A stretch of 15,718 bases of DNA from Dunaliella salina (taxonomy: Eukaryota > Chlorophyta > Chlorophyceae > Chlamydomonadales > Dunaliellaceae): NCBI GenBank assembly GCA_002284615.2, contig MU069506.1, forward strand, positions 541,337 to 557,054, read 5' to 3'. A model generated the notes under the pieces. The model did not search any database and was not told the origin of the DNA. It saw only the letters and a program-made list of their open reading frames with translations. Shown in pieces: positions 8,394 to 15,718 of the stretch. The position numbers were made by a program, and so were the translations under genes. Numbering within the stretch: position 1 is the first letter of the stretch; each line of letters opens with the position of its first letter.

Positions 8394-8514
8394 CCATGTT
8401 CCTGTGCTGCGCATGTTCCTGTGCTAGAGCTATTAATGCGCACGTTTCTGTGCTATAGCTATTAATGCGCATGTTCCTGTGCTATAGCTATGCATGCTTC
8501 TGTGCTGTGCATAC
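8394..8514. repeat. 29-bp tandem repeat upstream of ZIP gene
   Basis: About four units with a period of exactly 29 bp begin at 8409, 8438 and 8467, with partial units on both sides. The core is GCGCATGTTCCTGTGCTATA followed by GCTATTAAT. Each complete unit carries the palindrome ATAGCTAT or a one-base variant. It is about 400 bp upstream of the inferred start codon. Confidence 0.9.
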
Positions 8515-8534
8515 TTTCACGCAGCACAGCAATG

Positions 8535-8753
8535 GTACACGCCCTTCCACTGCAAAACCGCAACGTAGTACATGGATGGAAGTACTCGCTAGAGAGCTCA
8601 GTGCAACTTGCATCAGCCCGCACCCTGTGCAGCTCTGTCAAAATATGTGCTTGCATATTTGTGCAGTGGGTGGAACGAAGTGTTCACACTCTCGGGGTTC
8701 GTACATTGCGTGAGGTTCGTACAAAGGTACCAGCTCATGGGTTCATGTACGAA
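8535..8753. promoter_or_regulatory. GTAC-rich putative upstream regulatory region
   Basis: Seven GTAC tetramers lie at 8535, 8568, 8582, 8701, 8719, 8727 and 8747, where fewer than one would be expected by chance. Three are in an extended 8-mer: TTCGTACA at 8698 and 8716 and its complement TGTACGAA at 8746. In Chlamydomonas the SBP-domain regulator CRR1 acts through GTAC cores in copper-response elements. If this organism is a green alga, a similar regulator is possible; that link is inference. Confidence 0.35.
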
Positions 8754-8873
8754 GGCCTGCACAACCAGGCGAATTTCACGCGATGTTCCCATATCCTAAG
8801 TAAGACACACACGCATCTCGGACACACCTCCGCACCCCTGTGTCTCTAACGCCCGGCGCGTCAATCAATCAAC

Positions 8874-8876
8874 ATG
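8874..8876 (+). CDS. ZIP exon 1: start codon only (5' end of exon not defined)
   Basis: The ATG in CAATCAACATG is followed at once by a strong donor, GTAAGG. Splicing to 9302 gives M-AQGDDTLDIRIAA, a plausible N-terminus directly before membrane segment I and in the correct phase 0. No other upstream ATG with a phase-0 donor looked as good. The transcription start was not identified. Confidence 0.55.
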
Positions 8877-9199
8877 GTAAGGCACACCACGATCGGGCTA
8901 TGCATGCACTGTGCGCAGTCTCCGTGTGCACAAATATCCCGGAAATCTGCTCCGTAACTTGTGATTTTGCACCACTTGCCTCCATCCAAGGCAGACTGTA
9001 CATGCACGCGATGCATGACGGCCGTAGTGCGTGTCTTCTCAGGAGCAAATCTGTGTGCATTGCACACACATGCACGCCATGCTCACTCAGGAGAGAGCTC
9101 ACTCGTCTGCCTGCAGTGGTGTCTTCGCAATGTTTTGTAAAAATGTTTTCAGTGAGAATTGCAAGCACGTCATGCACACCTGAACACATGTGCACGCTT

Positions 9200-9245
<46 letters not shown>

Positions 9246-12200
9246 TCTTTGGGTGAGCGAATGTTTTGCTTACCATTCCTCTGTTCCATTTTTTCTTTCA
9301 GGCTCAGGGAGATGATACCCTGGACATCCGCATTGCCGCAGTGTTTGTTGTGGCAGTTGCAGGCTTGATTGGTGGACTGCCACCGCTGTTCCTGAAGGTG
9401 TGTGCTCCCAACAGGCAGGTGTTAAAAGGCCTGATCTTGGTTTTGCCTTTCAGCATCCTTCAACAACTAGGAATCAGCACGTTCCTTTTTTTTTTCTTTG
9501 CCAATTTGATACCTAGGGTGTTCTAATTTGAGATCAGAGATCTCTACTCCTGACACCCCAATGGTGCCCCTATCTTCATTCTGAACATGCGCACTTATCT
9601 AATAAAAATGTCATAGGGAAACGTTCCTTGAAACTTGCCCTGCTCCAGGATTTCCTCTCCTGTGCATGCTTGGCGCAGATCTTTAAAGACATGACTAACC
9701 CCATAGCTCGATGGTTGAGGGCTGCTTCAGCGGGAATTGTTCTTTCATTGGGCTTTGTGCACATCCTGCCAAAGGGTATCAAGGAGTTTGGCAACCTTGC
9801 TGGCCGTGTTCCGTTAGACCCTGCATACAACCCAGCAGGTGGGTAAGGGATTGTCCACAAACCTGGTGCTTATACTCCTGGTGCTTGTACTCTGCACTAG
9901 TCAGAAGGCTTGAGTTACCCGGGAGACCTTGAGCCCTGAGTTAAGGAAGCCACACGCAAATGTCTGCAATGCTCAGAATTTCCTAACCTAGTTTTTGTAG
10001 CTGGGTCCTTCTTTGTTCCTTACTACTGCAGGCAAACATAATTTGCGTTTTTTTTGGTTGCTTCTCTGGGTAGAGCAAACTCAACAAATACTCCATCATG
10101 TGCTCTATCACGTGGGTGTGGCATGCATCTGTACTTGAATAGATCCATGTGAGTAGGACCCCCGCCCCTCCCAGTTTCTACCCCTCTTCCTCGCCCCAAG
10201 CGACGGGCCCCGAGCACAAGCTATGACTTGCTGTCTAGCCGAACTCAAGGGAAATCGTTCCATTGATTGTCTGTGCATTGTGTGTCCATTTATTGACTGA
10301 CACGAAAAGAGTTGTTGATCTCGCCCCTCGCAGGTGCTGCTGTGATATTTGGCATCTTGATGATGATGGCCGTTGAAAGTGAGTTTGGCTCCTGTATAGT
10401 GTCTTACAGCATGGGTCCTTTGCACAAGTTGCAGTCATGTCGGTTTCTCGGTTGGGAAATGGGTTGAGAGATGCCCATGGGTTGAGAGATGCCCAGAGTT
10501 GTTTGTGCTCGTGCATGAGGCTTGTCTGATGGACACACCCATAGCCTCTTATCAAATGAGCTGCTTGTCATTTCTATCATTTGCATCCCCAGCATTCCCA
10601 GTGTCAGCAGCATCCCAAGCATCAGCATCCTTTTAGTGTTTTAATCCAACACTCCTCTCTTGTTTTGTGCTGCTTGGTACATTTGCTTGCTCAAGCTTGG
10701 CTCTTTGCGCATCTTCTCCACATGAAGGTACGGTCCATTCCATCAACCACGGTGAAGAGGACACTGCAGAATACATCCAACATAGCGAGGAGCCGTCTGA
10801 CAAGAACCTGGAAGCAAAAGCCAAGCAGAATGCAGCTGATGTCGAGGGGCAAACACAGATGCAGCGCTCCATTGAGCATCCACATGACCACAAGCATGGC
10901 TCCGTGTGCATGCATGGATCCCATGGCCATGTGAGCAGCGCCACAGCTGCTTATGGCACCTTGAACCAGAAGGTGAGGGGCTTGGTTAGTCTGACCAAGT
11001 TTCGAGTGTTGTCAATCAACGATATTATCATCAGCTGCCTCATTTGAAAAGGGGAGGGGTGGTGCCTGCAGAATAGGAAGAGGTGACTGTGCCAGCAGCT
11101 GTGCTAGCAGCCTGTTGCAGCAGCAGTTGCGCTAAGCATGCCACCAGCATCACATGAGCGGGCTGTCTAGTATCTTACCCAATGGCTGTTTCTTCCTCCA
11201 TGCGAGGCATGACCAATTCTCCCCTCTCTTGCCTCCCCTTGACCTGTATCCCAGACGCTCGCGCACATGTTCGAGCTGGGCTGCGTCGTCCACTCTGTAA
11301 TCATTGGCATTGCGCTGGGCATCAAGGACAGTAATTTTCCGCTTGCAAGGTGTGTGGCTGCAGCCGATGAATTGTTGTTGACTCAAAATTGGCTATTTCT
11401 TTACAGGCCACTTCCAAAGGATGGGCTGCAAGGCAATGATGACGACAAAATGGATCAGTAAGACAATGATGACGTGCATCATGCTACAAATCTTTAAATT
11501 CTCCCGTCTGCTTGTGAAAGTAGGGACCTGAATAAGATGTGTGTGTCCTCACTCAATCCTGGAGCAGCACCTCAGAACACATAACAACACAAGCTGTGCT
11601 TTAACTTGTTGCATCGTTTTCCCCCTCAGCATGGCGTCTTTGGGTGAGCCTCGCCTCCCAAGTGGTTTCCTGCAAAACATGCGTACAGGTAGCCCTCCGG
11701 ATTTGAGCGACTTGTTGTTGTTGACCTCAAGGCTTGATATTTTTCTTACTGGAGACAATAATCTGGTTCTGCTAAAACGAGAGGACACTTCTGGCCACAT
11801 TTACCTATCATTGGTGTGCTTTCATCCACAGAACACATCAAAACACAACTCATGTGCAGGAACGTGGTCATCATCCTGTGCTTTCACCAGTTGCTGGAAG
11901 GAATAGGATTGGGTGCGATGGTCGCCATTGCTAACTTCCCCAAAGTAAAAGGTGCGCGCTTTCCTGCTCTTGATGTTCCTTAGATTGTGTGCAGGGGATC
12001 GTCACAGGTGAGTGGACCTTTGGTCCCAAATTTGACCTTTTTTTTTCAGTGATTTTTTGACTGGAGACCTTCTTCCTTGTAACCTTCCATGACTTCTTGG
12101 AAAGCATATTACCAGAACCCTAATTTCCATCTCGGAATTTGATGGAAAAAAGGCGATCTATGCCAGATCAAAGTTTGGCCGTTTATCTGATAAAATCATG

Positions 12201-13886
12201 GAATTTTGACCCCAGATTTCAAATTAAGGCCTCTTGTAACAAAGATGATGCCAAAATCAAAGAAACTTAAAAAAATCTCAGGAAGTGCTCCTCGAGTAAA
12301 AACAGGCATGACGGCTCAGAGGTCCACCTTGGCCCCCAGACGTCCTCGCCGACCCTGACCCAGCCAGACCGCTTGACCTTGTTTCTTTTGCAACGGTGTC
12401 TGTTTTATCACTGCTGCTCACCCGTGAGTAGATTTGACAAAATGGGGTAGGGTGGAAAATTCCAGAGGGGGCTGTCTGAGGCCTGAAAACAGCCAGTTTT
12501 TGCATGCTCTTTGCGTACGTTCTCTCCAACTGGTTAAATTGAAACTTGGCTTCATCTTCTCATGCACGTAAGTTTGCATTGAACCAGTTAGGGAGACCAT
12601 GCCTAATCAGCCACAGTGTGAACCCTAGCTTTCGCCACCAAACCTCCAAATCTGTCCACCTTTTGCACTAAATTGTTTTTTAGTGATGTGGAATCCTCGT
12701 TCCAAAAAAATATTATTGCAAAGAAAAATGGATCAAAAGACTCAGTGGTGTTTTTATGACAATTTCTGCTATTTTTCCATGGAAAGCACCGAACTTGGGT
12801 TTACATGAACCATGTGAGCTTTAACACAGTGTATCTCAGCACACAGAGCAACTCATAAAAATATAAGCACATGCCCGGGTAGCTTGCAATGCCAGCTACA
12901 CTCAACAGCCAGACCCAATCAGATGAAGTGGATGCGAGTTACTTTGAATGCAGAAAAGGAGCTTATTTGGGTACTTGCTCAGATCGCCCCCTCTTGGGAA
13001 ATTCCCATTTTTCGCCACATTGCCCCCTCTTCCCCTTTTTAAGCACCCTAACTTACACATTGAGCCCATTTTCCCACAATTTTTTTTTGCAGAGTTGCAT
13101 CTTCATAACCGTAGAACATTATTGCATAATGTAGAAAATTTTGGGAGAGGCGAGGCCCGGGATGTTTAAGTAAGTTTTGGGTGCGAATCCCCCAAAGCTG
13201 GCCCTGTGACACCCCCCTTGGATTGTGTAAAGATGCATGATGGGCTACTTTGTGACAACCTGATGCCTTTCCTTGAGGCCTTGAATTGTAAACGCTGTCA
13301 GCTTCATGGAGAGGTAAACAGCCGCTTTGCACTTGTGCGCAGGCGTCTTGTTGATTTTGTTTTACAGCCTTACTGCACCTGTGGGTGTTGCCATTGGCAT
13401 TGGCATTGCAACGAGCTATGATAAGCAAAGCATTGCTCGCAATGCTACTGAGGTAAGCTCACAAATGCACTGACGCAAATGCAGCATCTTTTTACCTGTT
13501 GTAATGAATGTAATTGCCCTGAAACAGGAAAGTGTTCTTCATGTAATATGTAATATAGCTGCTAGGATTGTGCACATTGTAGATGTGCATGCATTCGCTC
13601 TTGGGGCTCACTCTCAATGTACTTTCCCAAGCGAGTGTCCAAGCCATCGGTGCCTTCATTGTGTGCTTCTATAACTGTGTGCTGGCCACAGGGTACCTTA
13701 AATAGTGTTAGCGCTGGCATCCTCATCTACATGGGACTGGTGCAAATGGTTGCTGTTGACTTCTCCCCGGAGAGCTTGGCCCTTCTGAGGCACTGGTGGG
13801 CCAAGGCCGGCATGTTTGTGTCCTTTTTCATCGCTTGCGGTTGCATGACAATGCTCCCAGTGTTCAAGAATGTGAACAACGACTGA
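8874..13886 (+). CDS. ZIP-family divalent metal transporter (spliced, ~12 exons)
   Basis: A membrane carrier of the Zrt/Irt-like family, which moves zinc, iron or similar divalent ions into the cytosol. The model joins 8874-8876, 9302-9397, 9679-9838, 10334-10378, 10728-10972, 11255-11349, 11407-11457, 11630-11688, 11832-11944, 13093-13130, 13368-13452 and 13692-13886, about 394 codons and in frame throughout. Segments I-III lie at residues about 9-100 (GFVHILP in II). A cytosolic loop with a His-rich cluster spans residues 152-169. Segment IV has HSVIIGIALG (His196) and segment V FHQLLEGIGLG (His270, Glu274), the family's metal-site motifs. Segments VI-VIII follow, ending MLPVFKNVNND. Skipping exons 7-8 and using 11860 gives about 348 residues, nearer the usual length. 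The exon at 13093-13130 is tentative. All introns are GT-AG. Metal specificity and membrane cannot be read from sequence. Confidence 0.85.
9201..9244. repeat. (CA)n microsatellite in ZIP intron 1
   Basis: About 22 perfect CA units lie 57 bases before the acceptor of exon 2. Open frames running through it on both strands are artefacts of the repeat. Confidence 0.97.
9302..9397 (+). CDS. ZIP exon 2: membrane segment I
   Basis: Acceptor TTTTTTCTTTCAG, donor AAG/GTGTGT. It encodes 32 residues, AQGDDTLDIR then a hydrophobic stretch ending GGLPPLFLK. Phase 0 at both ends. A second possible donor (CAG/GTGTTA at about 9419) would add seven polar residues and fits the family less well. Confidence 0.85.
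9679..9838 (+). CDS. ZIP exon 3: membrane segment II
   Basis: Acceptor TGGCGCAG, donor AG/GTGGGT, phase 0 in and 1 out. It encodes IFKDMTNPIARWL then the segment II signature with GIVLSLGFVHILPKG. The nearby GTAAGG at 9843 looks stronger but would shift exon 4 out of frame, so 9838 is chosen. Confidence 0.9.
10334..10378 (+). CDS. ZIP exon 4: membrane segment III
   Basis: A 45-base exon between CCCCTCGCAG and GTGAGT. It encodes GAAVIFGILMMMAVE, matching the short hydrophobic segment III of ZIP proteins. Phase 1 in and out. Confidence 0.9.
10459..10494. repeat. 18-bp perfect tandem duplication in intron 4
   Basis: ATGGGTTGAGAGATGCCC occurs twice with no spacer (10459-10476, 10477-10494), inside the intron between ZIP exons 4 and 5. 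Confidence 0.95.
10728..10972 (+). CDS. ZIP exon 5: His-rich cytosolic loop
   Basis: It encodes 81 residues plus a split Ser. The first part is acidic and polar. The His cluster is EHPHDHKHGSVCMHGSHGH, with eight His and one Cys in under 20 residues. The loop between segments III and IV is variable and His-rich in ZIP proteins and is thought to bind or sense metal. Acceptor CCACATGAAG, donor AAG/GTGAGG. Confidence 0.88.
11255..11349 (+). CDS. ZIP exon 6: membrane segment IV
   Basis: Acceptor CCTGTATCCCAG, donor CAAG/GTGTGT, phase 0 in and 2 out. It encodes TLAHMFELGCVVHSVIIGIA then LGIKDSNFPLA. The HS pair is the conserved intramembrane metal-site motif. Confidence 0.92.
11407..11457 (+). 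CDS. ZIP exon 7: possible cassette exon, acidic loop
   Basis: 51 bases between TTTCTTTACAG and GTAAGA encode PLPKDGLQGNDDDKMD. The length is a multiple of three, so it can be included or skipped without a frame change. The upstream intron is only 57 bases. Family comparison suggests that the IV-V loop is normally short, so this may be alternatively spliced. Confidence 0.5.
11630..11688 (+). CDS. ZIP exon 8: possible loop exon
   Basis: Acceptor TTTTCCCCCTCAG, donor ACAG/GTAGCC. It encodes MASLGEPRLPSGFLQNMRT. It changes phase from 2 to 1, and the next exon starting at 11832 restores the frame, so exons 7-9 form a consistent chain. No conserved domain. Confidence 0.5.
11832..11944 (+). CDS. 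ZIP exon 9: membrane segment V
   Basis: It encodes HIKTQLMCRNVVIILC then FHQLLEGIGLGAMVAIANFPK. HQLLEG is the family's segment V metal-site motif. Two acceptors are possible: 11832 (ATCCACAG), used with exon 8, or 11860 (GTGCAG), which splices in frame directly from exon 6. Two donors are also possible, at 11945 (GTAAAA, phase 0) or 11952 (GTGCGC, phase 1). Confidence 0.88.
11945..13092 (+). other. Long repeat-bearing intron of ZIP gene
   Basis: About 1.15 kb, two to four times the size of the gene's other larger introns. It contains family B repeat sequence at 12618-12778, and AT-rich sequence around it (12030-12860) probably belongs to the same insertion. I found no other exon in it with confidence; a short open piece between GTGCAG and GTGAGT near 12000 was considered. 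Confidence 0.6.
12618..12778 (-). repeat. Dispersed repeat family B, copy 2 (intronic)
   Basis: Inverted relative to 7494-7659. Shared words include GTGAACCCTAG, TTTTTAGTGAT and AAAAGACTCAGTGGT. It lies inside the long ZIP intron and was probably inserted there. Confidence 0.7.
13093..13130 (+). CDS. ZIP exon 10: tentative exon linking segments V and VI
   Basis: 38 bases between a strong acceptor (AATTTTTTTTTGCAG) and donor GTAGAA. They encode SCIFITVEHYCI plus a split Ile, and turn phase 0 (exon 9) into the phase 2 that exon 11 requires. ZIP proteins have about 10-13 residues here. The composition is only partly hydrophobic, so another microexon could be the true one. Confidence 0.35.
13368..13452 (+). 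CDS. ZIP exon 11: membrane segment VI
   Basis: Acceptor TTGTTTTACAG, donor GAG/GTAAGC. It encodes LTAPVGVAIGIGIATSYDKQ then SIARNATE. The LTAPVG start of segment VI is typical of the family. Phase 2 in and 0 out. Confidence 0.92.
13692..13886 (+). CDS. ZIP exon 12: segments VII-VIII and stop
   Basis: Acceptor GTGCTGGCCACAG. It encodes 64 residues: GTLNSVSAGILIYMGLVQMV (segment VII), a short loop with ESLALLRHWWAK, segment VIII and the C-terminus MLPVFKNVNND, then TGA at 13884-13886. A C-terminus shortly after segment VIII is normal for ZIP proteins. Confidence 0.93.
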   Translation, partial: GTLNSVSAGILIYMGLVQMVAVDFSPESLALLRHWWAKAGMFVSFFIACGCMTMLPVFKNVNND

Positions 13887-14179
13887 GAGCTGGGGTCCTT
13901 GCTTTAGCCTGAACATTTTAATAACTGACAGAGATCAAGCCAAGCATGCTCCGGGTATTTGGTCTGCATCAATGGAGCGGTAATATTAGGAAGGCATCTA
14001 AAAGTGATAAGGAAGGTCTGCATAAATGACCAGTTTTTCGTTTCCCCTCTGAGTGCTTTGATCTCAATTCTACCGGGAAGTATGTTGCAACTGCTCGTAT
14101 ATTAGCAAAGCTTTTTCTCCCTGGAGCCTAGTGAGCCCCATGACATTGATATTTTGCAAGGTAAAAAAGCGAATGTGAC

Positions 14180-14184
14180 TGTAA
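14180..14184 (+). terminator. Possible polyadenylation signal of ZIP gene
   Basis: TGTAA, the signal used by volvocine green algae, lies about 295 bases after the stop; an ATTAAA variant follows at about 14218. The 3' untranslated region (13887 onward) shows nothing else. Which signal applies depends on the lineage. Confidence 0.25.
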
Positions 14185-14227
14185 ATCTACTGAACAAAGT
14201 GTGTATGGAATGATGAATATTAAATAC

Positions 14228-14432
14228 AATTTGTAGTCTAACTTAGTTGGGAAGGTGAATGTCGCTCTGCAAAATATTTATTTCCGTTCACTGGTCTGAT
14301 TTAGATTTAGATTTTAGAATTAGATTTACATTTGGGGACCTTCAGCCAGATTGTTCGACTGAATTTGTAGCCTAACTTAGTTGGGAGGTTAATGTTGCTC
14401 TACCCAATATTTATTTCCGTTCACTGGTCTGA
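14228..14432. repeat. Duplicated 72-bp unit, 134-bp period
   Basis: Units at 14228-14299 and 14362-14432 start AATTTGTAG.CTAACTTAG and end TATTTATTTCCGTTCACTGG followed by TCTGA. Each is followed by a TTTAG-rich simple repeat: (TTTAGA)-like after the first, telomere-like after the second. Confidence 0.9.
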
Positions 14433-14453
14433 GGGTTAGGGTTTAGGGTTAGG
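14433..14453. repeat. Telomere-like interstitial tract
   Basis: GGGTTA, GGGTTTA, GGGTTA then GG: a short mix of the TTAGGG and TTTAGGG telomere units. It sits between the duplicated 72-bp unit and the start of the open frame of the LINE-like element. Confidence 0.75.
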
Positions 14454-15718
14454 TTCCCTGCTTTCTCATTTGCTTAACAGGCTCATGCGAATATTGGTTG
14501 CGCGAGGTTGACCTCATAAAGTACACAGATCAGCTTCCCACTCTTCCAGCATCATCTGACACAGGATCCCGCAGACATTCCCCTCCTACTCCTTCCCCCC
14601 CCATTCTCCCAGAAATCTACACGGCGCACATGGCTTGCATATACAATACGCAAGGAAAATGTGTAGGGATGATATCCCCGAACCGCTTCCAAATCCTCTA
14701 CATGGCTTNTTATGGGGCCAAGCTTGCTGGCTTGCACGAGAAAATAACACCAGCTCCTGGCAGCTTTGCTACTGAGCTGCAAGGGCTTCTTTCTCGCAAA
14801 TCCATGCTTGAAAGAAAGTACGCTAGCAAGAAGATNAAAGACTCTTTTTTCCGAACCCTTCCAACTCACATTCATACTGCCCTCCAAAAATGGGCTTTGG
14901 TAACCCAAGGAGAAATGGCCTCCCCACTAGACCACAACCCACAATACCAGAATTATTGGAGTGCGGACTCCCGAGACACTCTTTTTGGTGCCATGCATAA
15001 CGCCTTCTCATCCAAATTCTCAGGCTTCTCTGTCTGCCATCCCATTCATGAAGAGGGAATCATGACCCAAGCTTTGCAACATGCCATTTACTCTGCCATC
15101 CACAACACAGAAGCCACTGCAACATTCATGTTCCTTCCGACTTGGAATAAGAACATGATAACCAACCCCTACTCCAAACTTGTTACTGCCTACCCCCACC
15201 TCTGTTACGACCTTGGAACCATACCTTGCGAAAAACTTTGTTACTGTGCCCCTGAATCCTGCCCTAACCAACAGGTACCCCTACCTAAACATACCTGGGA
15301 CCTTCGTATCTTTGCTGTTTGGAACACTGCAGCTCGAGTCCATCTCAACAACCAAAACAAAGACTGGCTTCAAGGACTCAAAGGTGATATGAAGGAAGCC
15401 ACAGAGTGGAAGCTGACGAATGTTAGCAGCCACCCTGTCCTAAATCCCATGCATGCTCACATGCCAGGCTTCAATAAACTGGAACGCCTCCCATTTGACA
15501 AACAACATGTCTCCAAACGCCCTAGAAATTCACATATAATCGTCCAAGAAACAGACCTGGTGCCCAGCCAATCCAATGCTATTCTAACTCTCAAAGTTGC
15601 TGATTGGAAAACTTGGGCATACACAGATGGCAGCTGCCTTGGCCATAACGGTAAGCAAGAGATTGGAGCAGGCGTCTACTGCCCGTCCACTGGCAGCAAG
15701 AACTCAGTAGAACCAAAC
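14453..15718 (+). CDS. LINE-like retroelement polyprotein fragment with RNase H (partial, runs off window)
   Basis: A stop-free frame of about 422 codons from just after a TAG (14450-14452) to the window end. No start codon is assigned. Its last 35 codons begin an RNase H domain: WAYTDGSC, with the first catalytic Asp at 15626-15628, then GAGVYC. The preceding 385 codons have no reverse transcriptase YxDD box and no domain I can name; readable landmarks are GKCVGMISPNRF, KFSGFSVCHPIHEEG, ATFMFLPTWNKN, NPYSKL and HTWDLRIFAVWNTAARVHLN. The 3' half of this region is shared with the left copy (6715-6847, 3227-3331). Ns at 14709 and 14836 make two residues uncertain. The frame being open for 1.26 kb suggests a younger copy than the left one. 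Confidence 0.82.

Noticed and set aside
8840..9276. Overlapping 135-138 codon frames on both strands through the CA repeat
   Set aside because: (CA)n is open in several frames on both strands (poly-HT, poly-VC). The segment is better explained as intron 1 of the ZIP gene.
9839..9848. Strong-looking donor GTAAGG at 9843 for ZIP exon 3
   Set aside because: Using it puts exon 4 into a frame with a stop and loses GAAVIFGILMMMAVE. The donor at 9839 keeps the family sequence.
13306..13316. Alternative linking exon ending GAGAG/GTAAAC with the right phase
   Set aside because: The frame that ends in phase 2 has a stop just upstream with no acceptor in between, so it cannot connect to exon 9.
13206..13421. 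71-codon open frame overlapping ZIP exon 11
   Set aside because: It is in a different frame from LTAPVGVAIG and matches nothing. It is a shadow of the exon and the preceding intron.

Overview
The window is eukaryotic nuclear DNA, most likely from a unicellular alga or other protist. The evidence is one protein gene split by many GT-AG introns, long simple-sequence tracts (ATAG and CA), and several families of decayed dispersed repeats and retroelements. There are no bacterial-style operons, rRNA or tRNA genes. I could not place the species. The four N bases (5773, 5896, 14709, 14836) show it is a draft assembly.

Layout. Positions 1-1580 hold an (ATAG)n microsatellite, one copy of a dispersed repeat (340-725, minus) and a MITE-like inverted-repeat element (874-1106). 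Positions 1584-6856 are a nested insertion. A 5'-truncated, inactivated LINE-like retroelement on the minus strand (1593-3336 and 6715-6847) carries RNase H, a zinc-knuckle-like stretch and a nuclease-like C-terminus. It is interrupted by a non-autonomous LTR element (3337-6709). Both insertions have recognisable target-site duplications: CCATTTTGA for the LINE-like element and CCCAT for the LTR element. Positions 6857-8330 are repeat-rich, with an inverted second copy of the 340-725 repeat at 7831-8208. Positions 8394-8870 look like an upstream region: a 29-bp tandem repeat and a dense cluster of GTAC motifs.

The only convincing host gene is a ZIP-family (Zrt/Irt-like) divalent metal transporter on the plus strand, 8874-13886. 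I could reconstruct it as about 12 exons. The start codon appears to be alone at the end of exon 1. The eight membrane segments, the His-rich cytosolic loop, and the HS and HQxxEG metal-site motifs of segments IV and V are all readable. The loop between segments IV and V can be spliced long or short without breaking frame. The junction between segments V and VI crosses a repeat-filled intron and is the weakest part of the model.

After the gene, 14228-14453 holds a duplicated 72-bp unit followed by a telomere-like TTAGGG/TTTAGGG tract. From 14453 to the window end a long open frame on the plus strand is a second, better preserved copy of the LINE-like element. It runs into an RNase H domain with its first catalytic Asp intact. 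Comparing the two copies proves that the LTR element split the left copy.
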